Below, piece after piece: positions 11,728-22,597 of a stretch of DNA of 64,000 nt. The notes under the pieces were generated by a model. It made no database searches. It was not told where the DNA came from and saw nothing but the letters and a program-made list of their open reading frames with translations. Both the position numbers and the translations under genes were made by a program. The stretch comes from Orobanche coerulescens (taxonomy: Eukaryota; Streptophyta; Magnoliopsida; Lamiales; Orobanchaceae), in NCBI GenBank assembly GCA_033398695.1, contig CM065804.1, positions 6,371,001 through 6,435,000 of the forward strand, written 5' to 3'. Positions within the stretch are counted from its first letter, which is position 1. Every line of letters starts with the position of its first letter.

Positions 11728-14700
11728 TGTAATACCCCGATTTTTCGGATATATTTTTCGTTTATATGTTGGATATCGTGGATGGTTAATTATGCTCGAG
11801 GACGTTGTGAACGTTTGATAATGTTATTGAATTGAGTATATGTATTGATTTTGCCGTATGTTCGTATTCGGTATGTCGTGGCATCGGACAGGAACAGTTA
11901 GATTTTTGGCTAAGTATTGAGGCCATTACGTACGCTAAATTTTATGGCTAACGTACGTTAAATGGACAGTGTTACGTACGTTATGTCTAGTGCCTTACGT
12001 ACGTAACGAGGGAATCGGACAGGACCGAGTCATGGTCGGCAGGTGGGACCCGATGTCGGCGGCGGATGTGGACAGGCGAGTCAACCTCGGCCATTACGTA
12101 CGTTATGCATGGCGTATTACGTACGTAATGTGGGTGGTACTGTAGCAAGTCAACGTATGTATTACGTACGTTATGGTACAAGATTTACGTACGTAAGGAA
12201 GTGCCCAAAATGAGTCAGTTAACTCTGGACTTTCGTTACGTACGCTACCAAGGTCAGATAGCGTACATAATGGTGTGTTACGTACGTTAACTATGGAAGG
12301 TTACGTACGTAACGAGCATATTATTTTATAAATGGACGCACGTCTTTCATTTCACTTCAGCATTTCTCTTCGTTTTTCATCTCCAAACATTGAGAGAGGG
12401 ATATTTTGGCTCTCCTAATTCGATTTTGAGCTTGAAGGCTTGGATTTGGAGTTTGGATATGGAGTTATTGATGATTCTTGAAGTGATTTCTTGTGTATTT
12501 CATCTTCTAAGAGGTATGTTGGATAATCCTCCTTTTCATTTCGGATTTTTTTTGATGTTGTTATTGATAAATGATTTGTATGAAGATGATTAAGATGTTG
12601 TTTCGATTCTTGAGGTTATATGAGGTGTATGTTGAAGGAAGATGATGATATGTTGGGTTATGTCTTGATTATGTTGCTATGATTATGGAATCCTAGAGTT
12701 CTTGATGTCCTTGGTAGTATTGTTGTGATTTTTGATGTTAGGAAAATCATATGTTGAAGAACATGATGATATATACCTTGAATTATGATTAAAGATTGGT
12801 TAGATGTTAGAAAACATCGGATTATGTTCTTTTATGGATTGTGAACGTGAATTCGGATAATTCATGTTCTTGAAGGACTCATAAGTTATACATGTTATGA
12901 TTGTTAGGAAGATTTCAGATAATGGAAATATTTGAAACCTTTGGAATATGGTTATCTATAATGTTGAATTAATCGGATTATCCGGATTGATGATGATAAC
13001 CGGTAATTGGATTTTATTATGATTATACAAGGAGGAAACTTGTAATTGTTTTTAAGATTGAATTTGGAATCGGTAATGTTAGACCCTTGTTGGTTTAAAT
13101 AGATTATGGATATGATATTCGGATTGTGGAATCGTATTGTGGTTTTGAATTCGTGATCGATTGATTTGGTTGTTGGATATGTGTTTAATCGGGATATTGT
13201 AGAACCGTTGTTGATCGGTTATTGATTATTATTTGTGATCATCAAGTTACGGATTGTATTGTGGATATGAGTTCGTATTTATTGAGTTGGATTATTTGGT
13301 ATTATGTATATGATCGAGGTTTCGTTGAACCGTTGAGTTTATTGGTTAAGTATGTCGGTTATTGATTTTTATCGAATGTGTGTTAATCGGTTATTGCAAT
13401 AGGTTGATATGTTTTGATCGCGGATTATGACCGTTGAGTTGCGGTTGAGGCTAAAGAGTTTGTAGATTGCTTTTGGTCGGGGATGAGGAGCTCGTAGACA
13501 AAGGCAATGGATTTTGGTAACGGCTTCGTGGTATCGGTATCGAGGCAAGTTTATGCTTGTTCAGTTTATAATATTTGATGAATGGTTTCGTTTTCATTTC
13601 ATTTATAATTCGTATAGCAATGTTGTTAGAAAGGTAAGTTGTCGGTTAATGGTTTGTATATCACGCTCTAGTTGTATTAAATCATAAGGTATATGATTTA
13701 ATTGTGTTCAGGGAAGACATGAGTTATCGTTGGTCAAGGATATAGATTATCGGATATCGAGGATAGTTATCGTGATGACATAAGTATCGGGATAAAGGTT
13801 TATTGGTAGTGAATGGATGGTACCTTATTTGAGATTATTTGTATAACCGTGTATTCGTTCAGGGATGTTGTTCGTGGAAAGGATGTTGTCTTCGGCTTTG
13901 AGGTAACTTATGTATTGTTCAGTTATGAGATAATTAGTATGTTGAGTTGTTGTATATGTTGAGGTTTCGTATAATGAGTTTCGTATCGGTTATTCGTTGA
14001 GGGATGTTGATCCCGGGACTATTGTATTGAGATCGTAGATCGTGTTGGTCATTCATTTGGGATGATGATCCCAGGATTGATGTTTTGGATATTGATTAGT
14101 CGTGTCGACTTTTCATTGTCAGTCTGTTGTTCACTTCGGTGAGTCTTTTGATCCTTATTGGATATGTGTTTCTTTGAGTTTCGTTGTCATGTTGCATCGT
14201 GACATATCTGGAGTCATATCTGCGTGCCGATTGGTTATTGTGTAGGATTTTTAGCCGGGCACATGATGGTTATGTGTTGATATTTCCACATTGAACCGTG
14301 CACACGAGACGTAGTTCGTGAGGCTAATTAGGTACAAGACCACACGTGTATGTGATCAATACCCGGGGTGGCTTGTGCACGGACACATTTCCGGATCGGG
14401 CGTACTATGACTTCCATCTTTGAGCCATATTGTTTGGTCGTTCATCCTCCATTTATGGTTGGGTATGTTCGATGAGTTTGTGGATAGTTGTTCATATGCA
14501 GGGGTATGTTTGTGATCGGAGTTATTTCTTGAGATCCATTATTGTTGATCATTTGGAGTTTACCTTGTTGATGGTATTCTCGGTTATGGTTGGTCCTTTG
14601 TTGATCATTTGGAGGTTACCTTGTTGATGGTATTCTCGGTTATTGTTGATCCTTCATTGATTGCGTTTGAGATTTACCTTGTTGATGGTAATCTCAATTA

Positions 14701-15736
14701 TCGTGATCCTTTATTGGTCGTATTGGAGTTATCATGTTGATGATATTCTCAGTTGATTTATCGGTTGATCTGGTTATTGATCATATAAGCATTCGGACTA
14801 TATGTCGATGTTTTCGGGATTTGTATTCATTGTCAAGTGGTAGTTGATCTACAGATATGTTGTGTACTATTGGTTTATCCAGGTTGAGTTTTGATTGTGT
14901 AATCCGATGGACAGGATTTGGCACGGATGAATTATTTCATTTATGAGTTATGATGATGTTTTGGGGATTGTTGGTATTTTTGGAATACAGTACAGTTGGT
15001 TGTGGTTGAGTTCATTTCGTCATTTGAGAATGCGAAATGTGAATTATGGTAAGGATTGGATTGTTATGGATTGGTAAGGTATGACGGTAAGATTACTTTG
15101 GTAGTATTCTTACAATATTATTACATTGGTATGTAATTATTTATGATGATGTGATCGGTATCATTATTGAGTATTGTGGCTGACCCCGTCGTGGGCTTTA
15201 TTTTTAGGTACTCGGAGATCGAGCTAGTAGCGGTCGTGAAGGGATGAGCTTCCCGATGTGATACTGGCTGTGGCTTGTTTTCAGAGAATTGAGTATTCTA
15301 TTTCGGTCATTTATTTCCGCTGCAAATGTGTATTTTGAACTGTATTTTTATCATTGCGTGTGTATATTTCAAAATGGCTTTTCGGTATCTTTATCCATTG
15401 CATGTGTGTATTTTTAAATGGCCCTTTTGGCACTTTGCGAACTTGGGTTATTTTCACAAATGCTTTTTCCCAATTATTTTTCGATACGTTTAAGTGGCGG
15501 CTTAACGTACATTTTGAACTATCGAGATTTGGCACTTCGCCTTGTATTTTCAAATGGTATTTTATGACGGTATTTCAAAATTATGTTTTTGAAAATATTT
15601 GAGTATTTGCAAAATATTACCGTCATCATCCTTTTGGCATTTTTGAATTGGTTTTGTAAACGGTTTTTTAGCCTGGTGAGTTCCGGCGCGGGACCCACGG
15701 CGCTGTAATATCCCGGATGGTTTTGGGGGTGTTACA
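11728..15736 (+). repeat. 5' LTR of the giant-LTR element
   Basis: Begins tgtaataccccgattttt and ends gggggtgttaca. From 5' to 3' it holds the TACGTACG array (11926-12314), a TATA box (ttttataaatgg, about 12324-12335), about 2 kb of AT-rich sequence, a diverged repeat block around 14540-14730 built on accttgttgatggtattctc, and a 3' end typical of Tekay-like LTRs (cacggcgctgtaatatccc). No ORF longer than about 90 codons is conserved enough to call coding. Confidence 0.93.
11926..12314 (+). promoter_or_regulatory. Phased TACGTACG palindrome array upstream of TATA (5' LTR)
   Basis: Eleven clear copies of ttACGTACg and one degenerate copy occur in 390 bp. Counting the first t of ttacgtac, starts are 11926, 11949, 11972, 11995; 12094, 12117; 12162, 12185; 12236, (12259); 12278, 12301. 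Within each group the spacing is exactly 23 bp, while the spacers are unlike one another. A TATA box lies about 10-20 bp beyond the last copy. TACGTA is the A-box type of ACGT core bound by plant bZIP proteins (established knowledge); a regulatory role here is inference. Confidence 0.7.
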
Positions 15737-16116
15737 GAAGATGGTATCGGAGCTTGGGTTTTGTGAAACCCAGGCGTGTGTGTTATGTGGCTCTACCGGT
15801 ACGGTAGTAGCGTGGCTTTTGAAAATGAGTTTTCTGACTTTTGAGTCGAATCGATTTTTGGAGTTTCCAAAATTTTCGAGATTCCTTTCAAACTGCTATT
15901 TGTGATATTGGTGTGCGTTGGTTGTGTTGAGACTTCGTATGGGAGTCGTGTGCTAGTATCACGGGAGATCTTCGTCTTCACTGACCTGTAAGTATGTTGT
16001 TCGGATTATTCGATAATTCTTGGTTATCTTGGTGATTTTGGATTTTCCGTTGAAATATTGTTTGTGCGAGTGATTGCAAGTTTCGAGGACGAAACTTATT
16101 TTTAAGGGGGGTAGAG
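15737..16116 (+). other. 380-bp internal region with PBS, hairpin and PPT
   Basis: Contains the primer-binding site tggtatcggagc (15742-15753), about 320 bp with no gene, a hairpin aagtttcg-agga-cgaaactt (16078-16097), and the polypurine tract up to 16116. The hairpin has the same stem and the same place as that of the complete Tekay element (29441-29459). The interior therefore keeps only cis-acting replication signals. Confidence 0.8.
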
Positions 16117-19100
16117 TGTAATACCCCGATTTTTCGGATATATTTTTCGTTTATATGTTGGATATCGTGGATGGTTAATTATGCTCGAGGACGTTGTGAA
16201 CGTTTGATAATGTTATTGAATTGAGTATATGTATTGATTTTGCCGTATGTTCGTATTCGGTATGTCGTGGCATCGGACAGGAACAGTTGGATTTTTGGCT
16301 AAGTATTGAGGCCATTACGTACGCTAAATTTTATGGCTAACGTACGTTAAATGGACAGTGTTACGTACGTTATGTCTAGTGCCTTACGTACGTAACGAGG
16401 GAATCGGACAGGACCGAGTCATGGTCGGCAGGTGGGACCCGATGTCGGCGGCGGATGTGGACAGGCGAGTCAACCTCGGCCATTACGTACGTTATGCATG
16501 GCGTATTACGTACGTAATGTGGGTGGTACTGTAGCAAGTCAACGTATGTATTACGTACGTTATGGTACAAGATTTACGTACGTAAGGAAGTGCCCAAAAT
16601 GAGTCAGTTAACTCTGGACTTTCGTTACGTACGCTACCAAGGTCAGATAGCGTACATAATGGTGTGTTACGTACGTTAACTATGGAAGGTTACGTACGTA
16701 ACGAGCATATTGTTTTATAAATGGACGCACGTCTTTCATTTCACTTCAGCATTTCTCTTCGTTTTTCATCTCCAAACATTGAGAGAGGGATATTTTGGCT
16801 CTCCTAATTCGATTTTGAGCTTGAAGGCTTGGATTTGGAGTTTGGATATGGAGTTATTGATGATTCTTGAAGTGATTTCTTGTGTATTTCATCTTCTAAG
16901 AGGTATGTTGGATAATCCTCCTTTTCATTTCGGATTTTTTTTGATGTTGTTATTGATAAATGATTTGTATGAAGATGATTAAGATGTTGTTTCGATTCTT
17001 GAGGTTATATGAGGTGTATGTTGAAGGAAGATGATGATATGTTGGGTTATGTCTTGATTATGTTGCTATGATTATGGAATCCTAGAGTTCTTGATGTCCT
17101 TGGTAGTATTGTTGTGATTTTTGATGTTAGGAAAATCATATGTTGAAGAACATGATGATATATACCTTGAATTATGATTAAAGATTGGTTAGATGTTAGA
17201 AAACATCGGATTATGTTCTTTTATGGATTGTGAACGTGAATTCGGATAATTCATGTTCTTGAAGGACTCATAAGTTATACATGTTATGATTGTTAGGAAG
17301 ATTTCAGATAATGGAAATATTTGAAACCTTTGGAATATGGTTATCTATAATGTTGAATTAATCGGATTATCCGGATTGATGATGATAACCGGTAATTGGA
17401 TTTTATTATGATTATACAAGGAGGAAACTTGTAATTGTTTTTAAGATTGAATTTGGAATCGGTAATGTTAGACCCTTGTTGGTTTAAATAGATTATGGAT
17501 ATGATATTCGGATTGTGGAATCGTATTGTGGTTTTGAATTCGTGATCGATTGATTTGGTTGTTGGATATGTGTTTAATCGGGATATTGTAGAACCGTTGT
17601 TGATCGGTTATTGATTATTATTTGTGATCATCAAGTTACGGATTGTATTGTGGATATGAGTTCATATTTATTGAGTTAGATTATTTGGTATTATGTATAT
17701 GATCGAGGTTTCGTTGAACCGTTGAGTTTATTGGTTGAGTATGTCGGTTATTGATTTTTATCGAATGTGTGTTAATCGGTTATTGCAATAGGTTGATATG
17801 TTTTGATCGCGGATTATGACCGTTGAGTTGCGGTTGAGGCTAAAGAGTTTGTAGATTGCTTTTGGTCGGGGATGAGGAGCTCGTAGACAAAGGCAATGGA
17901 TTTTGGTAACGGCTTCGTGGTATCGGTATCGAGGCAAGTTTATGCTTGTTCAGTTTATAATATTTGATGAATGGTTTCGTTTTCATTTCATTTATAATTC
18001 GTATAGCAATGTTGTTAGAAAGGTAAGTTGTCGGTTAATGGTTTGTATATCACGCTCTAGTTGTATTAAATCATAAGGTATATGATTTAATTGTGTTCAG
18101 GGAAGACATGAGTTATCGTTGGTCAAGGATATAGATTATCGGATATCGAGGATAGTTATCGTGATGACATAAGTATCGGGATAAAGGTTTATTGGTAGTG
18201 AATGGATGGTACCTTATTTGAGATTATTTGTATAACCGTGTATTCGTTCAGGGATGTTGTTCGTGGAAAGGATGTTGTCTTCGGCTTTGAGGTAACTTAT
18301 GTATTGTTCAGTTATGAGATAATTAGTATGTTGAGTTGTTGTATATGTTGAGGTTTCGTATAATGAGTTTCGTATCGGTTATTCGTTGAGGGATGTTGAT
18401 CCCAGGACTATTGTATTGAGATCGTAGATCGTGTTGGTCATTCATTTGGGATGATGATCCCAGGATTGATGTTTTGGATATTGATTAGTCGTGTCGACTT
18501 TTCATTGTCAGTCTGTTGTTGTTCACTTCGGTGAGTCTTTTGATCCTTATTGGATATGTGTTTCTTTGAGTTTCGTTGTCATGTTGCATCGTGACATATC
18601 AGTAGTCATATCTTCGTGCCGATTTGTTATTGTGTAGGATTTTTATGCGGGGACATTATGTTTATGTGTTGATATTTCCACATTGAACCGTGCACACGAG
18701 ACGTAGTTCGTGAGGCTAATTAGGTACAAGACCACACGTGTATGTGATCAATACCCGGGGTGGCTTGTGCACGGACACATTTCCGGATCGGGCGTACTAT
18801 GACTTCCATCTTTGAGCCATATTGTTTGGTCGTTCATCCTCCATTTATGGTTGGGTATGTTCGATTTGTATTGGTTGTTCATATGCCCGAGGGGTATGTT
18901 TGTGATCGGAGTTATTTCTTGAGATCCATTATTGTTGATCATTTGGAGTTTACCTTGTTGATGGTATTCTCGGTTATGGTTGGTCCTTTGTTGATCATTT
19001 GGAGGTTACCTTGTTGATGGTATTCTCGGTTATTGTTGATCCTTCATTGATTGCGTTTGAGATTTACCTTGTTGATGGTAATCTCAATTATCGTGATCCT

Positions 19101-20121
19101 TTATTGGTCGTATTGGAGTTATCATGTTGATGATATTCTCAGTTGATTTATCGGTTGATCCGGTTATTGATCATATAAGCATTCGGACTATATGTCGATG
19201 TTTTCGGATTTGTATTCATTGTCAAGTGGTAGTTGATCTACAGATATGTTGTGTACTATTGGTTTATCCAGGTTGAGTTTTGATTGTGTAATCCGATGGA
19301 CGAGTTTGGCACGGATGAATTATTTCATTTATGAGTTATGATGATGTTTTGGGGATTGTTGGTATTTTTGGAATACGATAGGTTGGTTGTGGTTGAGTTC
19401 ATTTCGTCATTTGAGAATGCGAAATGTGAATTATGGTAAGGATTGGATTGTTATGGATTGGTAAGGTATGACGGTAAGATTACTTTGGTAGTATTCTTAC
19501 AATATTATTACATTGGTATGTAATTATTTATGATGATGTGATCGGTATCATTATTGAGTATTGTGGCTGACCCCGTCGTGGGCTTTATTTTTAGGTACTC
19601 GGAGATCGAGCTAGTAGCGGTCGTGAAGGGATGAGCTTCCCGATGTGATACTGGCTGTGGCTTGTTTTCAGAGAATTGAGTATTCTATTTCGGTCATTTA
19701 TTTCCGCTGCAAATGTGTATTTTGAACTGTATTTTTATCCGCTGCGTGTGTATATTTCAAAATGGCTTTTCGGTATCTTTATCCGCTGCATGTGTGTATT
19801 TTTTAAATGGCCCTTTTGGCACTTTGCGAACTTGGGTTATTTTCGTCAAATGCTTTTTCCCAATTATTTTTCGGTACGTTTAAGTGGCGGCTTAACGTAC
19901 ATTTTGAACTATCGAGATTTGGCACTTCGCCTTGTATTTTCAAATGGTATTTTATGACGGTATTTCAAAATTATGTTTTTGAAAATATTTGAGTATTTGC
20001 AAAATATTACCGTCATCATCCTTTTGGCATTTTTGAATTGGTTTTGTAAACGGTTTTTTAGCCTGGTGGGTTCGTAGCAGGACCCACGGCTGTAATATCC
20101 GGATGGTTTTGGGGTGTTACA
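16117..20121 (+). repeat. 3' LTR of the giant-LTR element
   Basis: Collinear with the 5' LTR throughout. It repeats the palindrome array (16314-16703) with the same spacing and the TATA box at about 16713-16722. Differences cluster in the last third (for example around 18590-18660, 18860-18900 and 19730-19860), including small indels. It ends ggggtgttaca at 20121, followed by the TSD. Confidence 0.93.
16314..16703 (+). promoter_or_regulatory. Phased TACGTACG palindrome array (3' LTR copy)
   Basis: Same copies and spacing as 11926-12314, as expected for paired LTRs. A read-out promoter here would face the decayed solo LTR and the kinase-exon segment on its right. Confidence 0.7.
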
Positions 20122-20915
20122 CGCGGCACGAGCCCAAAATGGCTCCCGGTGGTCGGCGGTGTCGCGGCCGGCCGGCGTGTGCCGCGGCACCAGATCGATC
20201 GGTTTGGTAGAAAAATGCCACGAGTGTGCCGCGGCCTGCCGCATGTGTGCGGCCCCTGCGGCTGCTCGGCCAGAGGCTGCCGAGCACTACCGGCCGTGAC
20301 TCGACCCGAAGCTGCCGAGCACTACGGCCGTGACTCGGCGATCGGCTGGGCCCAGTGCCGGCCATGACTCGGCCGGGGCGACTCCGACGGCGAACGACCG
20401 AAACCCGAACCTGAATACGAATCGATGGTACGGTTACGACGTACTCGCAAAGACGAATCTAAGAGCTAAGAGAACACACAATTCCGATCACCCGAAGGCT
20501 CGGAATTCAACAACGGAAGTAATTACCCAAAACTTTGGGAAATTATAAAAATGGCCCAAAACGTCCGAAAATCACGATACGCGATCGAAACACCAAAGCA
20601 AAGCTCGCAACATGAATAATAACATCAAATGAACTTACGAGAAACTCGAAACAACAGTTTCGGACGAGATTCGCAAGAATCGAGCTCAAGTGCGGAAAAG
20701 ACGCTAAAAAGCTCGGAACTCAACAAAACGATACCGAAACGAACTCGGATGACAAAAAGTGCAGAATTAATCATTCTCGAAATGACAAAACGGTCATGAG
20801 CGAGTCGTTAAAACGGACTCCGGCCAAAAAAAGAAATTTACCGAAAATCGAAAATTGCGGATATTACAAGGAATTTGAGCCTTAAGGTACATATTTAGCA
20901 TGTTTAAGGTATAAG

Positions 20916-21276
20916 TTACAATGGTTTCGGCATCTCCTCTTTCGAACTTTTATGTCTTTTTAAATGTAGACCCATCGACATTGCTTTGAGCTTGTTTGTT
21001 ACTTCTGTAAAAGTTGGTCTGTCATCCGGGTCATGTGACCAGCACTCTTCCATCAAACCTTTCCATCTTCGGTCACAGTCTTCTGGTATAGGAGGCCGTA
21101 GCATATTGCTCACAATTCCACCTTCATAGCATATGATCACATCATAAAACGCTCATTAACAGAATAGCACCACAATGCAAAGGTTTACCTATGATGGCAC
21201 CACAATGCATATCAGCGTAGGGCTCGTCTTCAGTCAAAATCTCCCACATTGCAATGCCAAATGAGAATACATCCAC
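20916..21276 (-). pseudogene. 3' terminal two exons of a Raf-like protein kinase (copy A)
   Basis: The penultimate exon, 21189-21276, encodes [20 protein letters not shown], kinase subdomain IX. It has an acceptor (gtcgcag) and a donor (gtaaacc) in place. A short 67-bp intron follows. The last exon, 20916-21121, encodes ...LRPPIPEDCDRRWKGLMEEC and ends with its own TAA; it covers subdomains X-XI including the W-SHDPDDRPTF block. The phase across the intron is intact (G split as G|GT). The family resembles plant Raf-like MAPKKK with an N-terminal PB1 domain. No upstream kinase exons occur in the window; the sequence beyond the acceptor runs into a MITE, so this is a gene fragment. Transcription cannot be judged. 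Confidence 0.8.
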
Positions 21277-21306
21277 CTGCGACAATCCACAATCGGAGAA
21301 GATTAA

Positions 21307-21462
21307 GGGGGTGTCTGTTTGGGCTTATATAACTGGCTTATAGCTAATTTGATTTTGGGCTTATGTTTCATAAGCTCACCTTTAAATAAGCCGGAAAGTT
21401 TCAAAATAAGCCCAAAACCAAATGAGCCATAAGCCGACTATATAAGCCGAAACAAATACACC
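21307..21462. mobile_element. PIF/Harbinger-type (Tourist-like) MITE, short form, copy A
   Basis: Terminal inverted repeats gggggtgtctgtttgggc / reverse complement of gccgaaacaaatacacc, flanked by TAA on both sides (21304-21306, 21463-21465). The interior is made of 'ggcttat' and 'ataagcc' repeats, so the whole element folds back. Copy C carries a longer version (221 bp), so this form has an internal deletion. A hAT origin is the alternative if the TSD is longer. Confidence 0.6.
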
Positions 21463-21791
21463 TAAGAATAAATCAAATACATATTCTAAGATCTGGTCCT
21501 TTCGTAAAGATATTGCAATTAAAAAGATTGACCAGAATATAACAACTTTTCCGGCCCTTTTCCACCATTAAAAAATAAAAAAAACTTTAATTTCCTTGTC
21601 ATTTTCTTCGTTGGTATTTTCAAATCTAATCCATACATTTGATTCAAAATTTCATTCCGCACATAATGATATAGTTTTTAGAAATTTTTTATCGGTCAAT
21701 TTAAATTCAAAACCCTAGTCTGTTACTTCTAACCACTTATACAATTAAATAACTGATAAATAATTGATACTGAATTCATATGAATGCTCAA

Positions 21792-22597
21792 CGACAAACG
21801 AGTAATTCCGAAACAATACCACACTCGTTCGATCAACAAAAGCAAGGGGCAGGACAAGCTCAGAAATGTCAACGAACATGATGAGTCGACAAAGTCGAAA
21901 ACACAAGAGTTCCAAATCCGATCCACTTCGAATAAAAGAACTAATAGACCTAGATGATGTCACTTCCGAATAAGGTTCACAAGAATCGAACCGAACTCGA
22001 AAAAGTCACAACGATAACCAGATCGACCCACAACAAGATCACAGTTCGTTCGGACGATGAAACCGAAATACAGAACAATTTCATAAAGTTTCAACGAACG
22101 TGAGCGAATCGATAGACTGGAGAAAGAGAAAATACATAAGTCAAAATAGTACGAGTATTACCTCCGACCTCGTCCACGAAATTCACAAAAAAAAAAAAAT
22201 GGGAGCAAGGTAAAAAAACATTAAACAACCGACACATAACGGAACCATCACCGATGCACACGGTCATACCAAACCAAGCTCTAACAGCTCGCATATGCGC
22301 AATAACCCAAAAATCACCACGAGGCGACAACATTCAACACGAACATCCCGCCTCTTAGAGGGGCTAACACAACAAATGTGTGGAAAACGACTCAACGCTC
22401 ACACCGCCACTTCGATCATACTCGGGAGCAAACATCATAATGAGAACGCGAACATCATACATACATACCCAGCCCTTAAACGGGAAAGGATAGGTTTTAA
22501 TAACGAAAACCTCATTTTGAAAATAATTTTAGAAGAACACCTGTTGATCTTGAGTATCACCTTTAAAAAAAATACAAACGTAAAACATCGTTATCGA
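21792..22597 (-). other. Decayed element sequence left of the Tekay insertion
   Basis: No gene recognised. The sequence is continuous with 31444 onward once the Tekay element and one ATCGA are removed. Phrases such as cgaatcgatagactgg and cctcttagaggggctaac resemble LTR text of the gypsy families here, read on the minus strand. It probably belongs to the interior or a nested LTR of the element whose 5' LTR is 33401-36062. Confidence 0.35.

Larger units (their letters stand above)
11728..20121 (+). mobile_element. Non-autonomous Ty3/gypsy element with giant LTRs (LARD-like), TSD CGCGG
   Basis: Two near-identical LTRs of 4009 and 4005 bp enclose only 380 bp. The element is flanked by CGCGG at 11723-11727 and 20122-20126. 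A primer-binding site (tggtatcggagc, one base off the usual initiator-Met complement) follows the left LTR. A purine tract (ttttaaggggggtagag) precedes the right LTR. No gag or pol is present, so movement needs enzymes from another element, most likely a Tekay relative given the shared LTR ends, primer site and pre-PPT hairpin. By eye the LTRs differ at well under 2% of sites, so insertion is recent. It sits inside the GCCGCGGCAC array of the solo LTR at 9807-20868. Confidence 0.93.
9807..20868 (-). mobile_element. Minus-strand solo LTR (2.66 kb net) split by a nested element, TSD AGGAA
   Basis: Reads tgtaacacccccaag at 9807 and gcggatattaca at 20868, flanked by AGGAA at 9802-9806 and 20869-20873. 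Removing the nested element (11728-20121) and one CGCGG leaves 2663 bp. This matches the 2662-bp LTR at 33401-36062 almost base for base. On the minus strand the order is TGTAATATCC start, GCCGCGGCAC array, TATA-like tatttatgg (plus 11677-11690), minisatellite, ...ggtgttaca. Segment copy C lacks the insertion (about 55105-55120), confirming it moved in as a unit. Confidence 0.93.
20869..21791. repeat. Segmental duplication copy A, right part
   Basis: Nearly identical to 36063-36986 (copy B; about eight differences by eye) and more diverged from 55117-56085 (copy C). It holds the kinase exons and a MITE. The match to B stops at gaatgctcaa (21791 / 36986). In A the next base begins decayed element sequence; in B it begins the L1. 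This marks a duplication junction. Confidence 0.85.

Noticed and set aside
11926..12314. Regularly spaced repeats as a CRISPR array
   Set aside because: The repeats are 9-12 bp palindromes in an LTR of a plant genome, with no cas genes; the pattern is promoter-like, not CRISPR-like.
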